A DNA stretch of 64,000 bases from Miscanthus floridulus (GCF_019320115.1 NC_089589.1:22777265-22841264), one strand, 5' to 3'. Counted from the first letter of the stretch, positions 35,232-47,095 are shown. Notes: a model not told the origin generated them from the sequence alone. Translations and numbers: made by a program.

Positions 35232-37290
35232 TCAATCGAATAACCTCCATACTTCAACAAACAGGAAGCAACAGCGTGATCAAACCACAAAAGATAGATC
35301 GACAGAAACAAAAAAAAAGAGATGGTTATCGATAGAAGTCACTTCTCAGAGGCAGCAGATTCGCACGCCAGTACCGAACTTGGCAAGGTCACCGCCCAAC
35401 CACACCTCACAGGATCCAGGTCGGACCACTCTCCTCCCGGCCGCCCTTGGCCGGATCAAGGCCGGGGCGCTCCTCCGCTCACTTTCGTCGAGACAAAAAA
35501 TAAAAAAGATTACCTTTAGGAGCAAGTATAATAACATGTTGTAAACTGGCTAAATGCTGAGGTGGAGGAGAGATGAGAGGAGAGAGAGGAGAAGCGGGCT
35601 GTAATGCTGAGGTAGAGGAGAGAGTGGAGAAGCGAGCTGTAAGCTTACAGCCGGCTTAGGCACGAGAAGCTAGAAGCTTTGTAAGAGAGACAAGTGAACC
35701 ATGTATTAATAATGAAAAGCTAATTATTATATGAGTGGACTAAAAAAAAAGCTACAAAGAGACTTGCAGCAGCAGTCGGTTGTAACTATTAGCTTTGTTG
35801 TAAAGGAATACGGACTCCACACTCCTAGAATCCCGATCTCCCTCCATCGTCGATACTGAGAGAAAAAGCACTTGCAGCATCAATTTTCCCGAAGCCACGA
35901 CTGAAGGTGCAGCTCCAAATCGGGTAGATATAAAATTGCAATTCTCGAGGAGTCAAAACATTAATCTAAGTTTGATCAAATTTATAGAAAAGTACAACAA
36001 TTTTGATATTATTTAAATACTGTTAGATTAATTCTGAAGTATATTTTTATATTAAACATGTATACTAATTTTTCATAAACTTAAGTTTGACTTGTCCTAA
36101 ATCTAGAATTTTTTTTTGAGTCCTCCACGATTCTCAAAATCTTCAGGGCCCAAACATGAAAACTACGCTGCCTTGCTGCTTCCTTAGATTGTGCCTACCC
36201 TTGACAAGAGGAAAAAAAATGTTCTTTTCACCCCTCTCAACTTTGATGGTCGTCCGATTTCCACTCTTAAATACAAAACCGGTTTTCTGATCTGCTCAAC
36301 TTTTATAACTGTTTGTTTTTTCATCCTGGACTGTTTTGATAGCGGTTTTTGCTATCATGGTGCCACCTTAGCCGTCCTGTATGGCACCATATCAGCTAAG
36401 AGGTGGTAGATCAGACTAAGTTTAAAGTTCTGAAGGTAAATCAGATTAAGAATATTTAACATATATATCCAAAAATAGTTTTTTAGAAATTATCCAAATA
36501 CTTTTTACATGAAGAAATAATTGAATTAGAAATTCAAAAATCTGGTTTAATCTTAGAAAAATCATAGAAATTTAATTTTAGCTCAGAAAATTATGAAACT
36601 AGTTTTAAATTTTTGTTCTAAAATCATTCTCTATTTTATGGTTTCTACCTTGAAACTATTTGAGTCCTGATGAACTCGTTTTGTTGTTTATTTCTAGTAG
36701 AAAATCTCATTATGTATTAGAATTAGTCGGGTTTGATCGTCCGAACTATGTAGAGGGCGAGGACCACCGGAGACTAAACGACGGGTTGAGTGACTCACCA
36801 GGAGTAAAGGAGGCACACTGAATGGACCTCGCTGGCTTCGCCCAAGGTAGGTAGTAGCACGGGAAAGAGTAGGGTTTAAAAAGGACATGTGGCGGGGAGT
36901 TTGTGGGAAATATTTCCCGGAAAGAAATAAAAAAGATCCCTACCTGTCATGATCAAGAGCTAGCTTGTCTCTCTCCTCTTTAAAATATAAAAATACTTAG
37001 AGCTAGTTTAAAAGTCGATTGTTGGAGCTGTCCTTAGACGCCGCGATATCCAAAAACCTTTTTGGAACCAATACGCCTCTAATATGTGAATGGGAATAAT
37101 AGATAATAGAATAGCTATGCGTGCAGCCATGCTGAGTAGAGTGTGTAGAAACATGCATCCACTTGCACATGACGATCCTGCAGCCATGCGAGCAGACTGT
37201 GTGGAAATATACATGCACTTGCACATACAATCCTTGGAACTTGATGCATGCAAGGGGGACCATTGCCCGAATTTTTTATTTTTTAGCCTT
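35232..37290. other. Intergenic with a MITE-like repeat, no gene seen
   Basis: No supported coding sequence. At about 35518-35800 there is a MITE-like sequence (ggagcaagtataataacatg followed by gaggagagagaggagaagcg-type words and a cgagaagctagaagcttt block) that resembles common grass MITEs; I could not define its ends. The rest is AT-rich, with a small imperfect repeat near 37120-37240 (gtgcagccatg / tgcagccatgcg and ccacttgcacatgac / gcacttgcacataca). Confidence 0.45.
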
Positions 37291-37339
37291 TTTTTTTGAA
37301 ATTTTTTCACAAATATACTCCTGGAGATAAGATTTCAAA

Positions 37340-37545
37340 ATCTGGACCCTTAGCTCGGTGCCATCGTCGCTGGCGCCGAGCTTATACTGCTCGACGCCAT
37401 CGTTGTTGGCGCCGAGCTCTTAAGCTCGACGCAGACGTGGCGGTGACTTGGCAGGTAGCTCGGCACCATAGATCCTGGCGCCGAGCTCGACGTCGTAGAT
37501 CCTGGCGCCGAGCTTGGCGCCCTGATGTACGGCCCCAAACGTCGA
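37340..37545. repeat. GC-rich palindromic repeat GGCGCCGAGCT cluster
   Basis: Six or so copies of GGCGCCGAGCT and variants (gctcggtgcc, gctcgacgcc, gctcggcacc) in both orientations within 200 bp, just before NLR remnant D. Arrays of this sort occur near the ends of some grass DNA transposons; the family is uncertain. A similar but different array (TGCCGCGCCA) lies at 50333-50510. Confidence 0.6.
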
Positions 37546-37705
37546 GGAATAAATCGGGATGGAGAAGTGACGAGCAACAGCAAGCAATAAAGACACACTG
37601 TGGGTGGGTTCAGGGAGCCATGAATGGGCTTTTATTCCAGTGATAACTGTGGAGCCACATGCAGAGGTAGCACTACAGTCTACCCCACACTGCGCTACTG
37701 CATCT

Positions 37706-38357
37706 GCAGCTGGAGGTGTTATATTGGACAAAGTGGACGAAGTTTCAAGGGAAGTCAGGGAACAACAGAGGGAGTAACAATCAAGTATGCATGCTACTCC
37801 AAGACTACTATTATTACTACATACGTCTAGCACTGTCGATTATAAAAATGCATAAAAGACTTTGCCTGCAGGTGGAGTGCCCATCTGTGACCTGCCGCAT
37901 GGACTAAAAAGAATCTTAGAGGCTGCCCCATCGGCTCCATTGCTGATTACTGAGCTGCGGGTCGTCTTGAGGCAGTCAGATGTTGGACACTGCAAATAAA
38001 TACAACGAGACTAGAATATGCGATGTGATGTGAATTAGTTTCTTTTATTTGAATCTGATTTACTGTGGATACAGTTTATACCACCTGAGAATTGAGAGCC
38101 ATGTACATATATAATAAAGCTGTGAGTGGTTACAAAACAAATGTTATGATAAAGCTTATTCTGGCTTGCGGATTCATTATTGTGAGCATGAAAATGCAGC
38201 CTCTCGGATAAGTAGGAATAATGCCCATTTATGGGTTTATGTTTGGTAGGTCTCGATGACTTGCCTAGTTAAGAGTTTTTGCCTAGAAAGTGAGTGTGGC
38301 CTAGGTAAGATCAAAAGAAGTCTATATTTAGTTGGAAGCCTGTATTTAGAATGCTTA

Positions 38358-38403
<46 letters not shown>

Positions 38404-38660
38404 GGAACTAGTGAATCAATTAATCACGGCACATAGTCCAGGCAACACTCTCGCCCGAGCTAGACGCTCGATAATCGTCGGCCTGGGTCAGGGTGAGCAA
38501 GCGCGTATCTCGTTCTTGTAGCATGCAGCTGTCGACGAATGCAACCAAACAGTCAAGGTACAGGCCGAGAGCGGAGCCTGCGCAACAAGGCCCAGCTCAG
38601 CGATGTAACAGCTCCTGGTCGTGTAGAAAGCAGGACATTAAACTGAGAGGCAACCCAAAC
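37706..38660 (+). pseudogene. NLR 3' remnant (copy D): exon 3, downstream exon and flank
   Basis: Only the very end of an NLR module. Exon 3-like sequence (ggaggtgttatattggacaa, about 37706-37790) is followed by a GTATGC donor, CCTGCAG acceptor, and a downstream exon (about 37873-38000) that translates VPICDLPHGLKRILEAA and ends RVVLRQSDVGHCK-TAA. That exon has lost 21 bp relative to B and E, keeping the frame. Then comes flank with a (GA)n microsatellite (about 38360-38401). No LRR or NB-ARC remains. The sequence just upstream is the GC-rich repeat. Confidence 0.75.
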
Positions 38661-38810
38661 CAGCAATGTTAAGACTGTACAAGCGTGGGTTTCCAAGACA
38701 ATCCAGCAAATGACCAAGGGCTCTGCTTGCACACAGCGGTCAATGCTGTATTAAAAAAGCGAGCTAGTTGGTGAGGCGGCAACAACTCCTCAACGTATAT
38801 ATAACACAGG

Positions 38811-38965
38811 GATCATAAATGGATGGAAAGACATGATATAGGATGGCTCAATAACCCGATCTATATATTTGTTCCAAACGATCCGCCAACCAGCCACGAC
38901 CCAACGAACTAGCAAACATGCATGCTGATGCCAATCAAACAGCCATGCTTGCTTCACGCGCTCAT
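38811..38965. repeat. Segment repeated at 43028-43200
   Basis: About 150 bp beginning ggatcataaatgg and ending near catgcttcacgcgct is found again, diverged, at 43028-43200 in the same orientation. The two copies bracket CACTA-4 and its flanks. It may be NLR-flank sequence duplicated locally. Confidence 0.75.
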
Positions 38966-39230
38966 GCGCACCTTCTTTTCTCTTAATCGTGATTTTCCCA
39001 TCTTTAATATTTCATAATAAAGTTGAAACATTTTCATTTGAAGTCATTTAGGGGCTAAAATATTAAATGCAAGATTACGAAATGTTGATGCACAAAAAAA
39101 AAATAGCATCCTATATATACTCGCAACTAGTGTGTAGTACTCTGGTAGAGAGGTCTTGAGTTTCAATCTTGAGAAAGACACCAATTTTTTGGTTTTCTAA
39201 AAGCCATTTGAGACCCTAAAAAATCCTTTC

Positions 39231-39240
39231 TATAGTAGTG
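39231..39240. mobile_element. Terminal remnant TATAGTAGTG of a CACTA-like element
   Basis: The word tcctttctatagtagtg, ending at 39240, matches the right terminus of the 56497-57100 element (ccatttctatagtagtg). No matching start is visible upstream, so it is probably the stump of an element whose other end was lost. Confidence 0.45.
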
Positions 39241-40049
39241 GTGAGCGATGGTCGCAACCCCGCTTCCACTACTGGATTCAGGCGCTTTGCCGAGTGCCTA
39301 ATGCACTCGGCAAAGGCTACTTTGCCCTCGGCAAAGCCTTTGCCGAGGGCAGCACTCGGCAAAGAGCCTCCGGTAAAAAATCCGTCGGCAAAGAATTCTT
39401 TGCCGAGCGCCTTTTATCGGGCACTCGGCAAAGTCTTTGCCGAGTGCAATCTTGGCACTCGGTAAAGAAAAGTGACCGTCACGGCGCCGGTTGCGTTAGC
39501 ACATGCTTTGCCGAGTGCCATGTCAGAGGCGCTCGGCAAAGATTTTTTTAATTTTTTTTTCAAAATTTCTTTGCCGAGTGTCCTACCGCGGACGCACTCG
39601 GCAAAGATTTTTTAATTTTTTTTAATAATTTCTTTGCCGAGTGCCCTGTCAGGCCGGCGCTCGGCAAATAGTTTTTAATTTTTTTTTCGTAATTTCTTTG
39701 CCGAGTGCCCTGTCAGGGCGGCACTCGGCAAATATTTAAAAAAAAAAATCTTTTCCGAGTGCCAGGGTCAGGGCACTCGGCAAAGTGGCTAATTGTTTTT
39801 GATTCTATATTCACAAACACAGCATATAAGAGATGTATATAACATCTGTGACATCACAAACACAATATAGCACATATATATCACATCCATCTCATCACAA
39901 AGGCAATACCACATATATATCACATGTCGATCACACAATATCTCACATACACGACATCACAAGCATAATAGGTCCAATATCCATCGAAACAAGTCGATAG
40001 TTGATCACAGTGCATCACATGTCCATCAAGCGGTGAAAAAGAGATACAA

Positions 40050-41320
40050 ACTACCGGTGGGGAGGAAACTGAGTGCTTGGTGAAGGAAAAGTGCCGTCGC
40101 CTGCTTGCGCCTGAGATGGGTTATTCGAAGCCACCGACGGAGGCTGCATAAAGGACAAGAGATTGCATCTGTTAGAGTGGTCATCTAATGAAAGCACTAG
40201 TCGAAGCAATTTGGTTTCATACTCACAGGACTAGCTATAACTGACGGCGACGGTGGAGTGAACTGCGGCACAGCTACACCGTGCATTTGCCCAAAGTTCT
40301 GTAGGAACGTCGTAATCTCCGCCAGCTGCTTGGCCTGCCTTTCCCGCTCGGCCCGCTCGTCCTGTCTTTCCAGCTCGGCCTGCTCGGTCCTCGCCGCCAG
40401 GTCCCGCAGCTCCTGAGCCATCCACTCATTCTTGGCCTGCAACATTTCAATCGAATATTTCAGTAATGCAAAGGTAACTAAGTTATTTAAAGATCAATGT
40501 ACGAAGAGTTAAACGGGACTAACCTGGAGTGCGTCGACCCGCTGCTGTGAAGGGGATGGCCGTTGGCGTATGGCCGGGCCTCCGCTCGGGGTCTGTGCTC
40601 GGATCTGGGAGAGGGAGGGAATCTCGCTGGGCTCGAGGGTGCCATCGCCAATCCAGTACCGCCCATGCTTCTTGCCTTGTTCGAGCCTCAAGACCATCGT
40701 CCCATCGATGTCGTCGGTGCTCGGATCCCAGTCTGGCCCATGGACCGACCTTGCCTCCGACGTGTACGAACTGATGCGGGTGTGGACTCTAGGACTCGGG
40801 CGGGTCATCCGGGGTGAAGGTGACAGCGGACGTTGCCTTACCCTTACGGGCCAGACCATATGCCATGAAATTGGAGATGGACTACCCACCATGTGACGCC
40901 GACTGCGAGAAAGACAACAAGATGATTAGAAGAAACATGCAGAATGGAGCGTTAGAATACTAAAAATTCACGTACCCATGCTTGCTTGTACGCGCCGAGG
41001 CTACGGCTGCCTTGATGGTGTGTGGGGCCTGTCGCTGCCATACGCCGCTCCCGCCCCGCCTCGTGGTCCTGGATATAACCCTCCGTGAACCACCTGTCCA
41101 CGATCATCTCCCAGCAGTCCCGATACGACTCGCACCACCATGGAATTATCTACATGTCATAAAGAATTTGAGATGTAAGAAGACCAAATTAAAGCTACTT
41201 AATCTCAAAACGAATAAGTATTATTCTTCTTCATTTACCTCAAGGTACTGTTTTCGGGTCAGCGTCCTCTATCTTGCCTGTGTCTTGGTGATCTTCTCAC
41301 CAAGGTGCGTGGCGTAGTAC
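40050..41320 (-). pseudogene. CACTA-4 TNPA-like gene, 5'-truncated
   Basis: Minus-strand exons: about 41320-41240 (THLGEKITKTQAR, then an in-frame TAG, then RTLTRKQYLE), about 41152-40978 (DCWEMIVDRWFTEGYI, MAATGPTHHQGSRSLGAY), about 40890-40524 (SYTSEARSVHGPDWDPST, GKKHGRYWIGDGTLEP), about 40445-40227 (coiled coil LERQDERAERERQAKQLAEI) and about 40150-40055 (short proline-rich end). GT/AG borders are plausible throughout. The N-terminal exons found in CACTA-1 (HYPGMVTYA, IKAEFW) are absent and replaced by microsatellite, and there is a stop, so it is broken. Confidence 0.8.
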
Positions 41321-41344
41321 TTTAGTTCTCTTTCCATGCAGATG

Positions 41345-41725
41345 AAAGTATTGAAGTAGTACAACAACAATTACTACTATCCCTACAACTACTACTAACA
41401 CTACTACTAACAACTACTTAACTAATAACAATACTAATACTAAGAACTACTTAACTATTAACAACTACTACTACTAACCACTACTACTTACTAACTACTA
41501 CTATTTACTAACTACTACTACTACTAAGCCTACAACTAACACTACTAACTACTACTACCAACCACTACTACTTACTAACTACTACTATTTACTTACTACT
41601 ACTACTACTACTAACCCTACAACTAACACTACTAACTACTACAACTAACACTACTAACTACTACTACTAACACTACAACTAAGTACTACTAACACTACTA
41701 ACTACTACTACTACTAACACTACAA
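41345..41725. repeat. (ACT)n-type microsatellite
   Basis: About 380 bp of interrupted ACT/AAC triplets (ctactactaacaactac and variants) between the truncated TNPA gene and the GC-rich leader of CACTA-4. It sits at the deletion point where TNP2 would normally be, so it may have expanded at the deletion scar. Confidence 0.9.
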
Positions 41726-42430
41726 GGGTAGGGCTTACCTTGGCGGCAAGAACGGCAAGAGCGAGGGCCGGCGACGACGGCGGGGATGACCGCAGCAGTG
41801 TGAGGATCAACGGGCGGTTGGAACGGCATGAGGATCGATGGGCGGTCGGGTCGGCACCTTCCTCCTCCCCCTTCTCTTTGTTCCTCTTCTTCCTCCTCCC
41901 CCTTCTCTTTCTTCCTCTTCCTCCTCTCCTTCTCCCTCTGCTGGCCGGCCGTAGGGCACGGCAGGGCCGGTGAAGCTCAGGGCCGGCGGGGGAGCTCTGG
42001 GCGGCTCGGGGTCTACCGGGTCACTGTCCCCGGGGAGCTCGGAGCCCGGGGCGCCGGCGAGCTCGGTGCGGCGGCCGAGGACCCGGGGCCGCCGGGGCCG
42101 GGCGGGAGCGCCGGCCGGGAGCCGGGGCGAGCGCCGCCAGGACGGGGGCGCCGGGGCGGGCCCGGCAGGACCTCACCGGAGGGGGACGACGGCGGTGGCA
42201 GCGCGACAGGGAAACACGGGGGTGGGAGAGGAGTGAGGAGGGGGTGGGGTTGGGCCGGCCCGTTCTGGGCCTTTAGGTTAAAAGATTTGCCGAGTGCCGG
42301 GCCCAGTGGCACTTGGCAAAGGGTTTTTTATTTTTTTTTTAAAAAATTCTTTGCGGAGCGCCCTGTGACCTGGCGCTCGGCAAAGGCTTCTTTGCCGAGC
42401 GCCAAGGTTGGCACTCGGCAAATTAATTTT

Positions 42431-43027
42431 TTTTTGTTTTTTTTGCCCCATTTTTTTATGGGGCCTTGCTACATTAATTAAAACTCCATTTCAAAATTTG
42501 GGACAATTTTGATTTTTTTTACTATATTTCCTTAATTATTTTTGTTCCGTTGAATTTTTCTGACTATTTCAAATTTGAACTGCATGTACATGAAATAATG
42601 GAAGTTGGTCATTCAAAAAATGGTATTCATGATGTTTGGCGTATGTTGAGGCCGTATCCAGGAACTCGCATGAAAATACGAGCATCTTGTTGTCGTAACA
42701 TGACGATGTACTTGCGGGAAAAGTGTATTTAAATTATATAAAATCCAAACGAAGTCCGAAAATCACGAAACTTGTTGAGGTGTCTTGTTATTGCATGTGG
42801 AGGCCATGGTAAAAAATTGAGAAAGTTTGGAGCAAGTTGTGACGTCGGATGCCTAAAAGACGGACATCTCCACATGTGATTTCGGCTTTTGTATGTATAT
42901 ATAGCTTTTGTTGTACACCTAGATATATGCTATGTCTACTAGGTACCATCAAAAAAAGTCCAAATAATTTATAATTTAGATAAGAGGGAGGAGAACCATT
43001 ATTTGTACTAATAGATGCACCTAGTTT
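42431..43027. other. CACTA-like AT-rich segment, no gene
   Basis: AT-rich sequence containing words such as aaaatttgggacaattttga and ggaactcgcatgaaaata, which I associate with the 5' regions of grass CACTA elements. It ends at the 43028 repeat. No terminus or target duplication could be found and no coding sequence is supported. Confidence 0.4.
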
Positions 43028-43200
43028 GTTAAGTCTAGAAGTAATAGAGGGATCATAAATGGGTGGAAAGACATGATATAGTATAACTCAATAAGCCGAT
43101 CTATATATTTGTTCCAAACGACCGCCTACCAGCAACGACCCAACGAACTAGTAGTAAACATGCTGATGCTAATCAAACAGCCATGCTTCACGCGCTTACT
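43028..43200. repeat. Second copy of the 38811-38965 segment
   Basis: Diverged direct repeat of the segment before CACTA-4 (shared words: tgatctatatatttgttcca-like block, ccaacgaact, aatcaaacagccatgctt). It suggests that the region between the two copies was inserted or duplicated as a unit. Confidence 0.7.
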
Positions 43201-44693
43201 TAAAGTTTGCCAGTCGTTGATTCGTTGTAGATCGACTTCACTTTTTCTACTCCGCTAACCAAAAAAAATTATCTAAAAGCTAATCTCCGACCATACTTTT
43301 GGTTATATAAGGAAGTGAACGTACTGAAAAGTTAAAGCCAGCATGGGCGGCATCATTCTCTTTCACACCTACCCATGGATGCGCATGATTAAACTACCAG
43401 AGTGATGACGGAGAAGGGTAATTGAGTAATCCGATCTGCATGTGTGGCGCATTCTCTCCAAAAGTAGAAGTTGCGCTCCTTCTTCCTCCCACCAACAACC
43501 CCATCGGCATTGCATTTCTCAGCGCATGGCGCGCGACAGGGGCATGACCAGAGCGAGTCTCCTGTGTGTTTGTGTGTGGGTCTCTCTTCTGTGTTTTTTC
43601 AGACAATGGAAAGAAGAGTCCGGCTTTATCCCTTTGAGGACTAACGACCAAATTATGAATCAAACGTCTCTTCGTAAACATTTTTTTTTATAAAAACCGA
43701 CTCAAGACCTAATCTTACTATTACTAATTAAAGGCACTATGTTGATTCTCACCTGGCGCGCTAGTCAAAAAAAAAATCCTAGAAACTCTCAAAACAATAA
43801 GAAACATCTAACCTTTAATTTGATAGACTTTTGTCGTCATCGTTGATAATGGGCATTGGATCTGTTATAATTTATAAAAAAAAACCTTTACTATTATGAG
43901 AATACATAAACTAACCTTTCAATCTTGCCTCCAAATTATCCACGTACTACTATGAAATATAATTCAAAATAACCCCGTAAATTTGTATATGAATTACCCA
44001 CCTCTGCTAGTTAGAAAAATAATTCAAGCTAACCCCTAAATTTGCATTTAAATAAATCACATTTGTAATTATTAAAGATAATTCAAAATGACCCCCCTAA
44101 CATTACATCTAAATTACCCACCTTATGAAGATAATTAAAAAAACTCTCTACCAATAGCAATATCACCAATTATTAATTTTAATTTTATATTAATACTCCA
44201 TGATAATAGATTTCATAATTTGGTATTTCGAATAAGTTTATACATTTTGAATAAAACATTATGTCATATCAATATTAGTAACTTATTTTTGAGCATTCTA
44301 CGTTATATAAACAACACTACTACACATATAATCCTGTGTTATAATAAATTCAACATATTGAGCCGTAGTGATATACATCATATACGATGAATTTTCCATC
44401 TATTCTTGTACACAGACGTCAATTAATTGCACCATAGTGATATACATATACGATGAATTTTCCATCTATTCTTGTACACAGACGTCACCAAATTGCACCG
44501 TACTGATATACATATACGATGAATTATCCATCTATTCTAGTAGACTGGTACATCGGTCATACGCTTAGAACGTCGCATGTGATTTTTGCCTCTACACACG
44601 GTACCATTTACTAGCACTTGATTTTGCTTCCGATTATGCCCAAATTAGTGTATTTATATATATCTACATATTCCATTCAATTAACCGGCTTAA
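43201..44693 (+). other. NLR intron-like flank F, interrupted by CACTA-3
   Basis: No coding sequence. From about 44170 to 44693 it is homologous to the end of intron 1 in copies B and E (gcttagaacgtcgcatgtg, gcacttgattttgcttccga, attccattcaattaac) and stops just where exon 2 would begin in 10-20 bp. CACTA-3 starts at 44694 in place of the acceptor and exon. It contains a 2.7-copy tandem repeat at 44371-44550. The earlier part (43735-44160) is AT-rich repeat-like sequence. Confidence 0.7.
44371..44550. repeat. 66-70-bp tandem repeat, about 2.7 copies
   Basis: The unit contains tgatatacatatacgatgaa, ttttccatctattcttgtac and acagacgtca. It is present once in copy A (5715-5795, inverse) but nearly three times here. 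This is local expansion inside an NLR intron remnant. Confidence 0.85.
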
Positions 44694-45293
44694 CACTACT
44701 GGAAACTTGAATTGTTCTGTGGGTGACGAATTTTTCTGTGTGTTTTTTTTTTTGGTACGATTTTTCTGTGGGTTTCAAAATATCCCGACAGAAAAATACG
44801 AAAACCCACAGAATAATTGTATGATTTTTCTGTGCGTGACAATACACACACGGAAAAAAATCAGCACCCACAGAAAAATGAAACTTATTCTGTCGGTTCT
44901 TTAAAAACGCACAGAAAAAATATATACACGCACAGAAAAAATATCATTATTCTGTCGGTTATTTTAAAACGCACAGAAAAATGTACACACGCACGAAAAA
45001 AAACCCAGAAGTCCTAACCCTAACCCGGCGCGGACTCGCCCGCTCGGCTCCTCATGCACGCACATTCCCCTCCCTCCCCTTCTTCTTCCCCGCCACACCC
45101 TCCCCTCCCCTCCTCCCGCACCCGCACCTGCCCATCCTCCGCCGGATCCCGCCCCTCCCCTCCCTCCCCTTCTTCCTCGGCGCGGCCGGTGCCACCTCCT
45201 CCCTCTCCCCCCTCCCCTACCTTCTTCCTGAGATCCGGCCGTGCTTAGCCTGAACACATATATAAATGGTGTACCAACCCTAGCGCTCGCCAG

Positions 45294-45665
45294 ATGCAGC
45301 CGCCGCTCGTGCCTGTCGTCATCGCGGCGCTGCTTCTGCCTCTCATCGCGGTGGGTCGGGCGGATCTAAGCGGCGGCGGCTGGCTCGCCCCACGCTCGCC
45401 GGGTGGCACGTGGCCAGCAGGAGCGGCGGCGCCCAGGTGGGCAGTCGTGGCGGCCTGCCAGTTCCCGCGTCTGGGGCCCTCGCTTGCTCGCCCGGCGGCC
45501 CCCAAGGCAACGGTGCGCCCCCCAGCTGCTCTCCTCGGTGCGGCTCCAAGTCGGCGGTGCGCACCCCAAGTGACGGCGGCCCCAAGGCGGCGGCGATCCC
45601 CAAGGCAACGGCAGATCCGGCTACTCTCGCCTCCACCTTGCTCATGGCATCATCAAGCTTTTTAG
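45294..45665 (+). CDS. Hypothetical exon, signal-peptide-like start
   Basis: Open frame of 123 codons with a hydrophobic N-terminus (VIAALLLPLIAVGRADL) that looks like a signal peptide, then proline/alanine-rich sequence. It sits in the GC-rich leader of CACTA-3, where chance ORFs are common; a longer overlapping frame runs on the same strand at 45410-45775. I do not recognise a family. It could be the first exon of a captured gene or simply leader sequence. Confidence 0.25.
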   Translation: MQPPLVPVVIAALLLPLIAVGRADLSGGGWLAPRSPGGTWPAGAAAPRWAVVAACQFPRLGPSLARPAAPKATVRPPAALLGAAPSRRCAPQVTAAPRRRRSPRQRQIRLLSPPPCSWHHQAF

Positions 45666-46382
45666 ATCAGCATCAAGGTGTGTGCTGTGTAACCCTATCA
45701 GCTCTCTCTGTCCTTTTAATTGCCTTTAATAGATCTGGGAATAGCCTGTCGTTGGAGATATGGTTGAATCTTTAACCAAATACATTGATTCTTAATGATA
45801 CTAAGTTCAGTGACCATTATATAGATAAAAAAAAGAAATCTGCAGCCTGTGGTATTGTAGGTGTGAGTTAAAATATGTTAGCAAGGATGCCAGAGTTAAG
45901 AAAGAGTACAAAAGTTCCATTCTAGGATGTGGAGCTGCACAGATTTGCTGCAAAATCATATCCTTCTGTTAGGTGGCATTCAAATAGGAATACTGGAAAT
46001 TATTGTGGTACTGTTCCTTGTGCAAGTTACATCCCAAAATTTTGCAAGGAAATAATGATAGCATTGTTAGTGTAAGTCCTTGTAGAAAGACTTTGGAAAG
46101 AGCTATGCATTACTTCTCACACAAACCAAATAACTAGTAAATTTGATTTGGTTAGAGAGCAGAAAGATTTAAGTGTCACATAGGCCGAGAACATGTACGG
46201 AGGCATGAGCAATACAATACTACGTGAGGCCACCAAAGTTATTTTTCTTCCTTCGGCATATGCATAATTTTGTGTGCTCTGTAGGGAGAAGGAACTGAAA
46301 ACGCTAGAAGTGATAAAGTCGAATCTTGCTCCTATGATTTATGTTTATGTTTGCTTGAGAATTTTTTTTTTGCATTTTGTAG

Positions 46383-46649
46383 CAAACTCAAGAAACACAT
46401 GGCAACACAAGACTACGGAAGATCTTGCTGCTGCTGAAAAGGAATTTGAAGATTTGCAACCGTATGAACAAGACTACGGAAGATCTTCTATTGGTACAGT
46501 ACCTTGTTGGCTCATTGATTTTTTGACAGTTCAAACATTGTAGTGTTTCTATTTTAATAAGCCCTTTTGCAGGCTTGCTGCTCTTTGCTGTTGCTGCATG
46601 CTGGATGATTGTTGCTGCTGTTTCTGACATACATGCACCTGAGACAAGG
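46383..46649 (+). pseudogene. Captured exon pair of unknown gene
   Basis: Two exon-like pieces: about 46383-46493 (translating DLAAAEKEFEDLQPYEQDYG, GT donor at 46494) and about 46573-46649 (hydrophobic LLLFAVAACWMIVAAVSD, donor GTAACC). A 20-bp direct repeat, acaagactacggaagatctt, occurs twice in the first piece (about 46413 and 46469). Family not recognised. Splice-like borders and a membrane-segment-like second exon suggest a fragment of a host gene rather than random sequence. Confidence 0.35.
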
Positions 46650-46819
46650 TAACCTTACATGCCTCTAGGTTGATGTTAATATTAGTCTGTACACAATGCT
46701 TGACTCTTTGCAATCAACAAACTTGTGTAGGTTAGTAAGCTTGTTATTTGCTCTACACCATGTCAATTATTTTTATATGTGTAGTTTAATATATTCTGAT
46801 GAATTATTGTCCTGCACCT

Positions 46820-47095
46820 TAGCATGCACTTCCCATGAATTATCTTGATCTGCTGGCTTTGCAGCCGCTCCACCTCCACTACTCCAGCCTCCCAATCAGT
46901 GGAATTGTCCAGCACCTTAGCATGCACTTCCCATGAATTATCTTGATCTGCTGGCTTTGCAGCAGCTCCAACTCCACTACCCCAGCCTCCCCAGTCACCA
47001 GAATCATTCGCAGCACTAGCATTTTGTTCCCAACTTGAGTTCATTGTTGTGCCATTTTCCCATGAGCTGCCTTTCTGAATATTTTGCTTCCAACT
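46820..47095 (-). pseudogene. WG/GW-rich (AGO-hook-like) coding fragment
   Basis: On the minus strand the frame reads SSWENG, NSSWEQN, SGDWGGWGSG, AAAKPADQDNSWEVHAKV and STDW, a series of tryptophans next to glycine, serine or glutamate. Such WG/GW platforms occur in Argonaute-binding proteins of the RNA-directed DNA methylation pathway, notably the C-terminal region of the Pol V subunit NRPE1 and SPT5L; I think NRPE1 is more likely, from the repeat spacing. About 100 bp is internally duplicated (46820-46915 and 46916-47012), with a frameshift between units. A further copy lies at 47655-47765. It is a fragment without a start and opposite in strand to its neighbours. Confidence 0.55.

Larger units (their letters stand above)
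39267..42430 (-). mobile_element. CACTA-4, deletion derivative without TNP2
   Basis: Begins CACTACTGGATTC at 39267. TTTGCCGAGTGCC-type subterminal repeats lie at 39285-39790 and again at 42286-42425. Between them are TNPA-like exons on the minus strand (41320-40050), an (ACT)n-type microsatellite and a GC-rich leader. No TNP2 sequence is present. The far terminus was not found: after 42430 there is about 600 bp of AT-rich sequence resembling CACTA 5' regions, so the right border is uncertain. Same subterminal family as CACTA-1. Confidence 0.75.

Noticed and set aside
36694..36888. 64-codon minus-strand ORF with TRATTYLGRSQRGPF
   Set aside because: No homology recognised, and no splice or promoter context.
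41740..42481. 217-codon ORF in CACTA-4
   Set aside because: It runs through the GC-rich leader into subterminal repeats; composition only.
43394..43693. Opposed ORFs of 83 and 95 codons
   Set aside because: Mutually antisense, no domain, and no conservation with any other part of the window.
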